From Schistocerca nitens (lineage: Eukaryota > Arthropoda > Insecta > Orthoptera > Acrididae): DNA of 64,000 nucleotides. The position numbers were made by a program, and so were the translations under genes. Position 1 is the first letter of the stretch. Each line of letters begins with the position of its first letter. The stretch spans positions 177,154,178-177,218,177 of the forward strand of contig NC_064622.1 of assembly GCF_023898315.1 (NCBI RefSeq), read 5' to 3'. This document shows positions 54,784 through 64,000 of this stretch, in pieces. A model generated the notes under the pieces. That model had not been told where the DNA came from and did no database searches. It worked only from the letters and a program-made list of their open reading frames with translations.

Positions 54784-55321
54784 TGCACTTTTACACCGTT
54801 TAGACGTCTTGATCACACATTTTATTGTTTTCCAAAATAGCGTTACGCGTTTCGACATTTCATCACTTTCAAAGGCGTGTTATGTCAATCACGGGAAATT
54901 GTTTGCCGGCCGGTGCGGCCGAGCAGTTCTAGGCGCTTCAATCTGGAACCGCGCGACTGCTACGGTCGCAGGTTCGAATCCTGCCTCGGGCATGGATGTG
55001 TGTGATGACCTTAGGTTGGTTAGGTTTAAGTAGTTCTAAGTTCTAGGGGACTGATGACCTCAGATGTTAAGTCCCATAGTGCTCAGAGCCATTTGAGCCA
55101 CTTTTTCAAATTGTTCAGTAGCTACGATGACATATCTCGTCAACATGCTCGTTCACTTGTCTCTAGGTTAAGAATGTAGACGAGATACAGAGTATCTATT
55201 GAACAATTTTCCATGATTGACATAGCATTGCCTTTGAAAAAGACGGAATGTCGAGGCGCGTTAGACCATTTTGGAAATAATAAGTAGTGTGATCAAGATA
55301 TCTGAAAGTTATTAAAGTGCA
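54784..55321. mobile_element. Foldback element with a SINE in its left half
   Basis: The left arm from TGCACTTT (54784) through CTTGATCACAC and TCAAAGGCGTGTTATGTCAA to about 55155 is the imperfect reverse complement of 55190-55321, which contains TTGACATAGCATTGCCTTTG and GTGTGATCAAG. Arms are about 140 bp once the SINE (54905-55107) is removed. No coding sequence is present. It is a non-autonomous foldback/MITE-type element; the superfamily is unknown. Confidence 0.78.
54905..55107 (+). mobile_element. tRNA-derived SINE (family A), copy 11
   Basis: Full length. An 8-bp duplication, AAATTGTT, lies at 54897-54904 and 55108-55115, inside the foldback element. Confidence 0.93.
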
Positions 55322-56880
55322 TCCAAATGGCCGTTCCATCTCATGGCATTTCCAAGCAAATTGCAACTTACTATTTGAATTTGCAGCGAAACACTTATTA
55401 CTTGAATTGGTTTCATGAAACTTCTGTCATTTTTGTGTACACACGTTTTTTTATCAAGATTTTTCTTTGATTTCTCTAAGGAACATTAAGCTATCCATTA
55501 TACATTGCTGTGAATTAAATTACTTGGAGAAATACGAGGAAGTAGGTCTAGTCTTAAAGTCTAAATATTCACTTCCAAAAAATCAAAATTAATGCGACAC
55601 TTTTCTCTCACAACAATGGATGCCTTGGCGGAGGCCTTGGTTGCAGAAATCTGCGTCTCCCCTTTTCAGGAAGTATTCTGTCTTGAAAATCGCCTCGTGG
55701 TCAGTCCGAAAATGCCTGCAACGCAATTGTTGCTTCCTCCTAGGGTTCAATGTCGGGGGGGGAGGGATGCAAAGCATCCAGCCACCTTTTAAATCATTTT
55801 ATTTATTGACAGTATGCGTTCCGGATTTTCAGCTACTTTCATCTGGCGTAGTACAGTTATAACTTGATAAAAAGTCGGCTGCATGCCGAAATTTGCGCTG
55901 CATCCATACATCAGCAAAGCTATAAGCGTATGTGTTGTGAATATAAAAACGAAACAAGACCCTAAAATTTGCAGAATAATATACAGCTGCATCGTTCCAC
56001 GTATAATCGACAAAAATCTTTTACTGATTAAGATATAAATCTCTTTCGCCGATTGAAGATAGGTTGCATCCTAAATGCGACGTGGCATTGACGAAATTAT
56101 AGAAAAGGTCGCTGTTTACGGTATTTCTTCAAATAAAAAAACTAGCATTTTTGTATTTTAAAAATTTATAAAAAGTATGGCGCTTGTTGATTACATTAAA
56201 CATTTATTGATACAGTTATCGAAAAGATAATAGATCGTCGAACTGAAAACTGTGTAAATCACCATATTAATATTCATTTTAGTTCTACTTGGTATTATTA
56301 GTTGTACGTTGGACTGAAGGATAATATTCAAAAATGATGTCAGTATATAATTAACTAAAAGTTTCAGTTCAAGAGCAGGCTACCTTATAAAAAAGTTGAA
56401 GATGTACAAAAAAATATATTCTTTCTACCTCCATAAGTCACACGTTAACCGTCATGGTTACACACTTGGCTCTTGGCGCCTGGAGGCCGAACGGTCGGTG
56501 TACTCTAAAGACTCGATGGGGTACCAGACGAATTTCTGAACTTCTGATACGGAAAGCAGGTTAAACTTAAATACAGAATCCAGTGACATCGATTGCAGGT
56601 ATCCACGAAAGTTGATTCGATAGTTCTCGATTTATAGAGTAAGAGGCTCGAATGTGTGTAATCTGTATCTAGGCTGCAAATAAGTTAAAACGAATTTATT
56701 AAAAATAATTAATTACATGCGACAAATTAATGTGATACCGGAAACACCTTAATGAAGCTCCTCTTTGTGAAGTTTATTTGTCGGAATGCGTGAAAGGTGG
56801 CTGCTTACTCTTACATCCAATGCCCGGTAAAAGGATGCTCACCGGACAGAATATAAGTCACCCCTTAAAAGTGTGCGCTG
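55322..56880. other. Unassigned AT-rich sequence
   Basis: No gene or repeat is recognised. A G run lies at 55754-55760. Short frames near 55589-55862 and 55789-56013 look like chance. Confidence 0.5.
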
Positions 56881-56889
56881 GTCATTTTA

Positions 56890-58440
56890 GAGCGCTGTAT
56901 ATGGTGTAAAACTAGTAGCAGTCAGTCACGTGACCCTCTACCGCTGAAGTAAGCTATGGCAGTGACGTGGTGTGTATGTGCCAAACGGTTGTATGGAATC
57001 AACATAGTAAATGACCCCGTAAACGGTCAAACAGGTTAATCAACCTTCACTAGGTTCGCCGAACATTTGACCGCGTGTGGCGCTGTTTTACATGTTTGTC
57101 AAACACAGCTCGTGTTCGAAGTGTTTGAGAGATATTTTGACTGACAGAAAATATGACTATTTGGCGGATGTAGTTTGTGTTCGCATACTTGTGACTTCTT
57201 TTTCAATGTGAGGACAAGGTAACTCAAAACAAGTCTTTGAAAGTTTGACTGTCGATTCGGAAATTGTAGATGTAATTATCAGTTTCAGGTCTAACATTTC
57301 CTCTAACAGGTTTTCATATGTATATTTGTCTCTCATTTTAAACCACTCCCTGGACCAGTGTCTTGTGTTCTTCTACTTCTACTTCTTCTTATTTAAACAC
57401 AGTGCAAGAGTGTCAAAGCTATAAATCCTTCATCTGCATTTGTAGCCATTCCCATTAGAGCCCCACTACAACATACACAGTGAATCTGACAAATAAGTCT
57501 GATCGTTTACGGGGTCCTTAACATAGGTCGATGTGGAGATGTGATAGAAATGGGAGAATTGCAAGTGCTCATGATCGTACTGTGAATAATGTTTCCCGAT
57601 TGGTTGGTGCATCAATGCGGGTAGCTAAACATGTCTACAAGCAACGATGGTAGCCAAACACGACTACAAGCAACGATGTGCCACAAGCATTGATACAAGA
57701 CGGCGTATGTAATAATTTCTTGTGACTCAACGGCCTAAGGTAAGTTTTTCAATTCCTGTTGAAACTAAGGCGTAAGGACAGTGGTCGTAAAAAAGATCAC
57801 AACCGACAGTTATGCAGTTGTGCAGAACTGCATACAATGGACATTTGCAGTCAGATACATCGCAAAATGCCGTTGCTCACAGCGGCGCATATAGTCGCAC
57901 GTCTTCAATGGGCCAAACAACACAGAAAATGAACAGTAGTTGACGAGAGTCGTGTAGTGTGATCCGACGAGTCATATAACGAAGCAAGGCATCGAGACCG
58001 CCACCCTAATTAGGCATTTAACCGGCAGACTATTCAGGGCGAACGTGGCTCTGTGACGTTTTATAGTGTATTTTGTGCCATGACCTGGGGCCACTTATTC
58101 AGGTTACCATGATCATGAACCAGGATGTTTATTTCAACATTATCGGTGAACAAGTGTTACCCTTTCTTACACATCTTCACGATCAGTATGCTACAGTCGC
58201 TTCCTTCTTCCAAGGTGTTATCAGTCATATTCAAAGGACTGCACACATACGTTAATGGTTTGATGGGCATGCAGGCACCCTCTCTGACCTCGACTGGAAC
58301 GCTGTATCACTATTTTAATCCCGGAGAAAATTTCTGTGACTTTATGAAACAGCTCTTTAAACATAGTAATCAGTACACTCGCTGTATTGTAGCTATAGGA
58401 CAGCTAATCATCAATGACAGGCCTTACACGGAAATGGAAT
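56890..58440 (+). pseudogene. Tc1-like transposon, heavily decayed
   Basis: Plus-strand pieces in several frames: NVSRLVGASMRVAKHVYKQRW (57590-57650), as in the first helix-turn-helix; ARLQWAKQHRK (57899-57930); VVWSDESYNEARH (first catalytic D, near 57958-57995); and FYSVFCAMTWGHL (58060-58095), equivalent to the VMVWGA region. Later catalytic motifs are not readable. The left part is interrupted by the MITE at 57008-57519. Confidence 0.58.
57008..57519. mobile_element. MITE-like element with ~20-bp inverted ends
   Basis: AATGACCCCGTAAACGGTCA at the left and, inverted, AAGGACCCCGTAAACGATCA at the right differ at two positions. The 7-bp AACATAG flanks both sides (57001-57007, 57520-57526), extending to 8-9 bp with a mismatch. 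This fits hAT- or P-type duplications. There is no coding capacity. Confidence 0.72.
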
Positions 58441-58699
58441 AACAGGAGAAACCTGTGGACTCTCTTCCTCGCTGAATTGACGCCACTGACTAAGCTAAGA
58501 GCGTTGTTACACTATACTACCGTGATGTCTTCTGGCATCACTAATATTTGTCCGATGTGTTTTTTTATAGAACCCCCACCCCACCCCACCCTCGGATCCA
58601 ACTCGCATGCCCCCTTGGATAACTCTGCTTCAAAAGTACGTAAAATTATGATTATGTCGTCCTATCTGCAGAAGTGCACTGTCCAATCACATTAATGCG
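58441..58699. other. Unassigned sequence
   Basis: No recognised motif apart from a short C/A-rich stretch near 58575-58600. Confidence 0.4.
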
Positions 58700-58900
58700 T
58701 CCACACGTCAAAAGCCTGAATATGCTCCACGAGGATAGATCCGCATTTGTGTTGACCCATTCTGCCCTCCAAAATGACAATATCAATCACGGTGTGCCAC
58801 GAAAACATTCTCCAGACCATGTTTCGTAAGTCTCTCGTGTCTCCAAACGCCAAAAACAACCTAATATACATATAAGAGAAAGTTGGCTTAACACCATGTC
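58700..58900 (-). pseudogene. Tc1-like transposase fragment
   Basis: A minus-strand frame reads NMVWRMFSWHTVIDIVILEG and then ILVEHIQAF. It resembles the MVWGMFSWHTLGPLVPIEH...VADHVHPF block between the first and second catalytic residues of some Tc1 transposases. Only this part is present. Confidence 0.5.
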
Positions 58901-59329
58901 CATTCTCCACATGAATCTTAATACATGTCTCCCCTTCAACCAGGCTAAGACAAGAGTTTTTTTCAAGAGTACCTTCTCAACTGTTCTTTTTTCACTAACA
59001 ACAGTCACTGACACTATTATCACAGAGTTGCATTAATTCTCCATGGTCCTCTCGTACGCACTCACTAAACATCCATAGACTGCCCGACAGGTACTTGTCG
59101 GTGCTGTTCGACCGCCGCGTCTACATTCTTCCTACGACTGAATTTAAAGCTGCACACGCAGATGGGTGACGCGCAGTAGGTAGGATTCTATCATCCCACA
59201 GTCACATCTAAAATATCGTGTGTTCGAGACGGTAGAAGGCTGAGTGGTTCTAGAATTTACGCAGAAATTCTCGAAACACTACATTATTGAAAGCTGTAGA
59301 CTCTAAACTTTCTACAGACAACACCTCTT
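58901..59329. other. Unassigned sequence
   Basis: No gene or repeat is recognised. Confidence 0.5.
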
Positions 59330-59368
59330 TCAGGAGAGCTGTACCTGCAGCAAAAATTGTCACTTCCA

Positions 59369-59556
59369 GCCGGCCGGAGTGGCCGTGCGGTTCTAGGCGC
59401 TACAGTCTGGAGCCGAGCGACCGCAGGTTCGAATCCTGCCTCGGGCATGGATGTGTGTGATGTCCTTAGGTTAGTTAGGTTTAATTAGTTCTAAGTTCTA
59501 GGTGACTGATGACCTCAGAAATTAAGTCGCATAGTGCTCAGAGCCATTTGAACCAT
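59369..59556 (+). mobile_element. tRNA-derived SINE (family A), copy 12
   Basis: Near full length with a ~10-bp loss before GGTTCGAATCC. A perfect 12-bp duplication, TTGTCACTTCCA, lies at 59357-59368 and 59557-59568. Confidence 0.95.
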
Positions 59557-59667
59557 TTGTCACTTCCAATTTTGTTTGTTTCTCTTTGTCGTTCAAGGTC
59601 AAAAGATACAAATAAAGATATCATTCTCTTTTTCACATCGTTCATATGATTTCTAATTGCTGAGTTA

Positions 59668-61074
59668 CACTACTGGCCATTAAAATTGCTACACCAAGAA
59701 GAGATGCAGATGATAAATGGCTATTCATTGGACAAATATTTATACTAGAACTGGCATCTGATTACATTTTCACGCAATTTGGGTGCATAGATCCTGAGAA
59801 ATCAGTACCCAGAACCACCACCTCTGGCCGTAATAACGGCCTTGATATGCCTGGGCATTGAGTCAAACAGAGCTTGGATGGCGTGTACAGGTACAGCTGC
59901 CCATGCAGCTTCAACACGATACCACAGGTCATCAAGAGTAGTGATTGGCGTATTGTGACGAGCCAGTTGCTCGGCCACCATTGACCAGACGTTTTCAATT
60001 GGTGAGAGATCTGGAGAATGTGCTGGCCAGGGCAGCAGTCGAACATTTTCTGTATCCAGAAAGGCCCGTACAGGACCTGCAACATGCGGTCATGCATTAT
60101 CCTGCTGAAATGTAGGGTTTCGAAGGGATCGAATGAAGGGTAGAGCCACGGGTCGTAACACATCTGAAATGTTACGTCCACTGTTCAAAGTGCCGTCAAT
60201 GCGAACAAAAGGTGACCGAGACGTGTAACCAATGGCACCCCATGCCATCACGCCGGGTGATACGCCAGTATGGCGATGAGGAATACACGCTTCCAATGTA
60301 CGTTCACCGCGATGTCGCCAAACACCGATGCGACCATCATGATGCTGTAAACAGAACCTGGATTCATCCGAGAAAATGATGTTTTGCCATTCGTGCAGCC
60401 AGGTTCGTCGTTGAATACACAATCGCAGGCGCTCCTGTCTGTGGTGCAGCGTCAAGGGTAACCGTAGCCATGGTGTCTGAGCTGATATTCCATACTGCTG
60501 CAAACGTCGTCGGAATATTCGTGCACATGGTTGTTGTCTTGCAAACGTCCCCATCTGTTGACTCAGGGATCGAGACGTGGCTGCACGATCCGTTACAGCC
60601 ATGCGGATACGATGCCTGTCATCTCGACTGCTAGTGATACGAGACCGTTGGGATCCAGCACGGCGTTCTGTATTACCCACCTGAACCCACCGATTCCATA
60701 TTCTGCTGACAGTCATTGGATCTCGACCAACGCGAGCAGCAATGTCGCGATACGATAAACCGCAATCGCGATAGGCTACACTACGACCTTTATCAAAGTC
60801 GTAAACGTGATGGTACGCTTTTCTCCTCCTTTCACGAGGCATCACAATAACGTTTCACCAGGCAACGCCGGTCAGCTGCTGTTTGTGTATGAGAAATAGG
60901 TTGGAAACTTTCCTGATGTCAGCTCATTGTAGGTGTCGCCACCGGCGCCAGCCTTGTGTGAATGCTCTGAAAAGCTAATCATTTTGCGTATCACAGCATT
61001 TTCTTCCTGTCGGTTAAATTTCGCGTCTGTAGCACGTCATCTTCGAGGTGTAGCAATTTTAATGGCCGGTAGTG
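59668..61074 (-). mobile_element. Tc1 element, near-intact
   Basis: Terminal inverted repeats start CACTACTGGCCATTAAAATT at the left and CACTACCGGCCATTAAAATT (inverted) at the right, with one mismatch in the first 20. TA lies at 59666-59667 and 61075-61076. The element is 1407 bp and carries one transposase frame. It inserted at the boundary of a small tandem duplication. Confidence 0.95.
59802..60842 (-). pseudogene. Tc1 transposase, DD34E, single nonsense codon
   Basis: The enzyme cuts and joins element ends at TA targets. The ATG at 60842 gives 346 codons, the usual Tc1 length. A helix-turn-helix lies near residues 30-52 (LSYRDIAARVGRDPMTVSRI) and a second DNA-binding part around 80-115. 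Catalytic residues are D159 (IIFSDESRF), D248 (FQQDNA) and E283 (LSPIENVW), with 34 residues between the last two. The frame is intact except for a TGA at 60090-60092, just after FQQDNA. TGA here could come from CGA (Arg) by one CpG-type change. The stop removes the catalytic glutamate, so this copy should not make active enzyme. Confidence 0.93.
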
Positions 61075-61220
61075 TAATACTTTTTTTAGGAGAGCTGTAC
61101 CTGCAGCAAAAAATTGTCACTTCCAATTTTGTTTCTCTTTGTCGTTCACGGTGAAAAGATACCAATAAAGACCCAATTCTCTTTTTACATCGTGCATAGG
61201 ATTTCTAACTGATGAGTTAT

Positions 61221-61416
61221 TTTCTCAAGTGTCTAGTCTTTGCGGTTTTTTTTTATAATCTAATTTCGTAGGGGCCTACAAACATTCCCGTACATGATAA
61301 AACAGAGTTTTAATGCAGTCTCCACATTCCACTCCTTTCTCCAGTATTCTTTCAATACAATGAATACCTACCCTTAGTAAGAGCAGGAACTGCCTGCAGG
61401 GGAAACAGTGACTGTT
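61221..61416. other. Unassigned sequence
   Basis: No recognised feature. Confidence 0.45.
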
Positions 61417-61616
61417 AAAATTGAGTTTTTCAGGACAGTCACAAATCGCACTCAGTATGTTTTATTGCCTGCTGTCGCTCTGTAATGTAATAACCAACTA
61501 CTGTACTTTAAACTGTAAATTCTAGAGTTTATAATGATGCGCTTGTTAAATTAAAGAGCGAAACCGGTCAATGAAATATACTGAGTGCGACTTGTGGCTG
61601 TCCTGAAAAACTTAAA
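61417..61616. repeat. Foldback repeat, ~200 bp
   Basis: GTTTTTCAGGACAGTCACAA (about 61425) and the CGCACTCAGTAT that follows are the imperfect reverse complement of ATACTGAGTGCGACTTGTGG and CTGTCCTGAAAAAC at 61578-61612. It is a candidate short non-autonomous element. Confidence 0.78.
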
Positions 61617-61755
61617 TACACAGCCGTCCTAGAGACACAACAAATCGCTACTGAACCGACCAACATTTTACTCGGCGTCCACACTTGCAGGAGGTGTCCC
61701 AACGCCAACCAACCGCCAACACTTTGATGTTACCGTCCACAGAACCGCAACCAAG

Positions 61756-61827
61756 GCCAACTGCTTCGTTGACTCCGATCTGCCTCCCGTACACACAAAG
61801 CAAATCTCGGCCAACGAAGCAGTTGGC
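61756..61827. repeat. Perfect 16-bp inverted repeat
   Basis: GCCAACTGCTTCGTTG at 61756-61771 is repeated inverted at 61812-61827 with a 40-bp spacer. It could form a hairpin or be the end of a small transposon. Confidence 0.8.
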
Positions 61828-61937
61828 TGTCGTACGTTGGTCTAGTGTGTACGCACCTTAAGGGTTCCGTTTTTGAGCTATGAAACCCTGAAAACGAGAA
61901 AAAAAAACATTCTGAAGCGGACTTCAGTGTTATTTGA

Positions 61938-63395
61938 CGACTGACACTCTACCAGACAAGCGGCTCGTAGTGAAATTGCGTGCTTATGGAATATCGTCTC
62001 AGTTATGTGACTGGATCTGTGATTTCCTGTCAGAGGAGTCACAGTTCGTAGCAACTGACGGAAAGACATCGAGTACAACAGAAGTGATTTCTGGCGTTCC
62101 CCAAGGTAGTGTTATAGGCTCTTTGCTGTTCCTTATCTATATAAACGATTTGGGAGACAATCTGAGCAGCCGCCTTCGGTTGTTTGCAGATGACGCTGTC
62201 GTTTATAGACTAATAAAGTCATCAGAAGATCAAAACAAACTGCAAAACGATACAGAAGAAATATCGGAATAGTGCGAACAGTGGCGGTTGACCTTAAATA
62301 ACGAAAAGTGTGAGGTCATCCACATGAGTGCTAAAAGGAAGTCGTTAAATTTCGGTTACACGATAAATCAGTCTAATCTAAAAGCCGTAAATTCAACTAA
62401 ATAACTAGGTATTACAATTACGAACAACTTAAATTGGAAGGAAAATATAGAAAATGTTGTGGGGAAGGCTAACCAAAGACTGCGTTTTATTGGCAGGACA
62501 TTTAGAAAATGTAACAGACCTACTAAGAAGACTGCCTACACTACGCTTGTCCGTCCTCTTTTAGAATACTGCTGCGCGGTGTGGGATCCTTACCAGATAG
62601 GACTGACGGAGTACATTGAAAAAGTTCAAAGAAAGGCAGCACGTTTTGTATTATCGCGAAATATGGGAGAGAGTGTCACAGAAATGATACAGGATTTGGG
62701 ATGGACGTCATTAAAAGAAAGGCGTTTTTCGTTGCGACGGAATCTTCTCACGAAATTCCAATCACCAACTTTCTCCTCCGAATGCGAAAATATTTTGTTG
62801 ACACCGACTGACATAGGGAGGAACGATCACCAAGATAAAATAAGGGAAATCAGAGCTCGACGGAAAGATATAGGTGTTCATTCTTACCGCGCTATACGGT
62901 ATTGGAATAATAGAGAATTGTGAAGTTGGTTCGATGAACCCTCTGCCAGGCACTCAAATGTGAAATTTCTTGGCAGATTAAAACTGTGTGCCGGTCCGAG
63001 ACTCGAACTCGGGACCTTTGCCTTTCGCGGGGAAGTGCTCCACCGACTGAGCTACCCAAGCACGACTCACGCCCCGTCCTCACAGCTTTACTTCTGCCAG
63101 TATCTCGTCTCCTACCTTCCAAACTTTACAGAAGCTCTCCTGCGAACCTTGCAGAACTAGCACTCCTGGAAGAAAGGATATTGCGGAGACATGGCTTAGC
63201 CACAGCCTGGGAGATGTTTCTAGAATGAAATTCTCACTCTACAGCGGAGTGTGCGCTGGTATGAAACTTCCGGCACACAGTTTTAATCTGTCAGGAAGCT
63301 TCACATCAGCGCACACTCCGCTGTAGAGTGAAAATTTCATTCTACACTTAAATATGATTTGCAAAGTATCCATGTAGATGTAGATGTGTGTGACG
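61938..63395 (+). pseudogene. Jockey/CR1-like LINE, 5'-truncated, tail interrupted
   Basis: The same family as 49732-50836. The frame reads LRAYGISSQLCDWICDFLSE, GVPQGSVIGSLLFLIYIND and RLFADDAVVYRL with an intact catalytic FADD. A TAG follows at 62270-62272. CEVIHM and LNFGYTINQSNLKAVNSTK come next, then a TAA at 62402-62404. After that, GITITNNLNWKENIENVVGK, RPLLEYCCAVWDPYQ and a terminal TGA near 62921. The 3' UTR is split by a palindromic element (62969-63345). The (TGTAGA)n tail follows at about 63373-63388. Confidence 0.87.
62969..63345. mobile_element. Palindromic tRNA-like element, second copy
   Basis: It begins TTCTTGGCAGATTAAAACTG with the same tRNA-like arm (ACTCGAACTCGGGACC) as 53563-53997. 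The right part has lost most of the inverted tRNA arm, but it carries a second inverted pair, CTCACTCTACAGCGGAGTGT (63229-63248) and CACACTCCGCTGTAGAGTG (63314-63332). Flanks CACTCAAATGTGA and CACTTAAATATGA are a degraded duplication of LINE sequence. Confidence 0.82.
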
Positions 63396-63509
63396 TTGTT
63401 GCCAGTAGTGATCGTGCGGTGAAGGATAGCATCAGCCACTCGAAATACTGAAAACTGTAGGTGCGAGCTTGTGGTTTTGTAGCAGTTCGTAAGCCTGGAG
63501 TGGTTTTTT

Positions 63510-63770
63510 AGTTGGGCGCACCTGTAGCGGTCTCGCAGGCGCAGTACTGACGCCGTCGCACCCGGGCGACCAGCGCGGCGCGTGTCGTGTGGTGGACGGC
63601 TTGCGCGTGGCGTGCGCGGGGCGCGTGCACGAACAGCAGCACGCCCACCCCTGCAGCCGCTGCCCTGCCCCTGCTCCGGCACGCCAACCTGTTGGCACAC
63701 TACCCGCGTTCCACGCTTTTCGCGAGCACGCACTGCCGTCTGGCACACTGACCGACTTCCGCAAAACGCG
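63510..63770. other. CpG-rich block, possible host exon or promoter
   Basis: GC and CpG density rise sharply (for example GACCAGCGCGGCGCGTGTCG) in otherwise AT-rich DNA. Both strands have open frames; the plus-strand ones start at 63582 and 63589. I recognise no domain. It may be the edge of a host gene or a GC-rich repeat. Confidence 0.4.
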
Positions 63771-64000
63771 CATTTCCGTACAGACACAGATCTGAAAATA
63801 ATTACGTTCCACTTTCGGGGAATTTCTGGCAGTTAACTAATAATTTGTTCCGTCCGTACAACCGTTTCTTCGTCCACGGCCCCGTTTATACGCCGGCTGT
63901 CTACGCTAGGCACTCACGCCATAAAGGAGCCCGCAATACACGAATTTAAAGTAAAGAAGTCTCTCTTTGAAAGCTGCGTCCCAGGGCCTCATATAATAGT
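63771..64000. other. Unassigned sequence at the window edge
   Basis: No recognised feature; the window ends here. Confidence 0.5.

Larger units (their letters stand above)
59330..61220 (+). repeat. Tandem duplication split by a SINE and a Tc1
   Basis: GGAGAGCTGTACCTGCAGCA at about 59333 recurs at about 61091. Both continue TTGTCACTTCCAATTTTGTT, CTCTTTGTCGTTCA and AAAGATAC to a GAGTTA end. With the SINE (59369-59556) and the Tc1 (59668-61074) removed, the two ~130-bp units are adjacent. Confidence 0.85.

Noticed and set aside
59762..60181. 139-codon minus-strand frame in the Tc1 element
   Set aside because: It is in a different frame from the transposase; the true C-terminus continues in the original frame after the TGA.

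Overview
This window looks like gene-poor, repeat-saturated DNA from a large insect genome. The commonest repeat is a tRNA-derived SINE with 13 copies here. From memory this SINE is typical of grasshoppers, especially Schistocerca (locusts). That assignment is recall, not a database hit. I found no host gene that I can support. Nearly every recognisable coding stretch belongs to a transposable element: LTR, non-LTR (RTE-like and Jockey/CR1-like), Penelope-like, Tc1, mariner, hAT or PIF/Harbinger. Most carry stops or frameshifts.

Layout. 1-4.3 kb: unassigned AT-rich DNA, a 5S-rRNA-derived SINE with a tRNA-SINE nested in it, and a TC/AC microsatellite. 4.3-13.8 kb: a decayed DNA transposon split by a structurally complete 8.36-kb LTR retrotransposon (identical-length 574-bp LTRs, GTAT target duplication) that retains gag but no recognisable pol. 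14-24.7 kb: a hAT-like non-autonomous element, mariner fossils, two non-LTR retrotransposon fragments on the minus strand and a GC-rich triple repeat. 24.7-30.5 kb: a Penelope-like scrap, a plus-strand LINE, a full-length RTE-type LINE with a 13-bp target duplication, and a solo LTR. 31-41 kb: an apparently intact mariner, a broken LINE, a hAT C-terminal fragment, an RTE copy reduced to its two ends, and a dead mariner. 41.6-51.4 kb: a mariner patched with an RTE fragment, then several Tc1-like elements broken up by SINEs and LINEs. 51.7-53.3 kb: a MADF-domain pseudogene facing a Harbinger transposase fragment, plus a solo LTR related to the 5.2-kb element. 53.5-64 kb: palindromic tRNA-like and foldback elements, a nearly intact Tc1 (one nonsense codon), a LINE, and a CpG-rich block at the right edge that could be the edge of a host gene.

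How the parts relate. The window is a stack of nested insertions, and target duplications give much of the order. SINEs sit inside LINEs, Tc1 and mariner elements, a foldback element and a 5S-SINE, so they are among the youngest insertions. The mariner at 31.9 kb and the Tc1 at 59.7 kb look the freshest DNA transposons. Autonomous LINE machinery here (RTE-like and Jockey-like) could in principle supply reverse transcriptase for the SINEs; that is inference.
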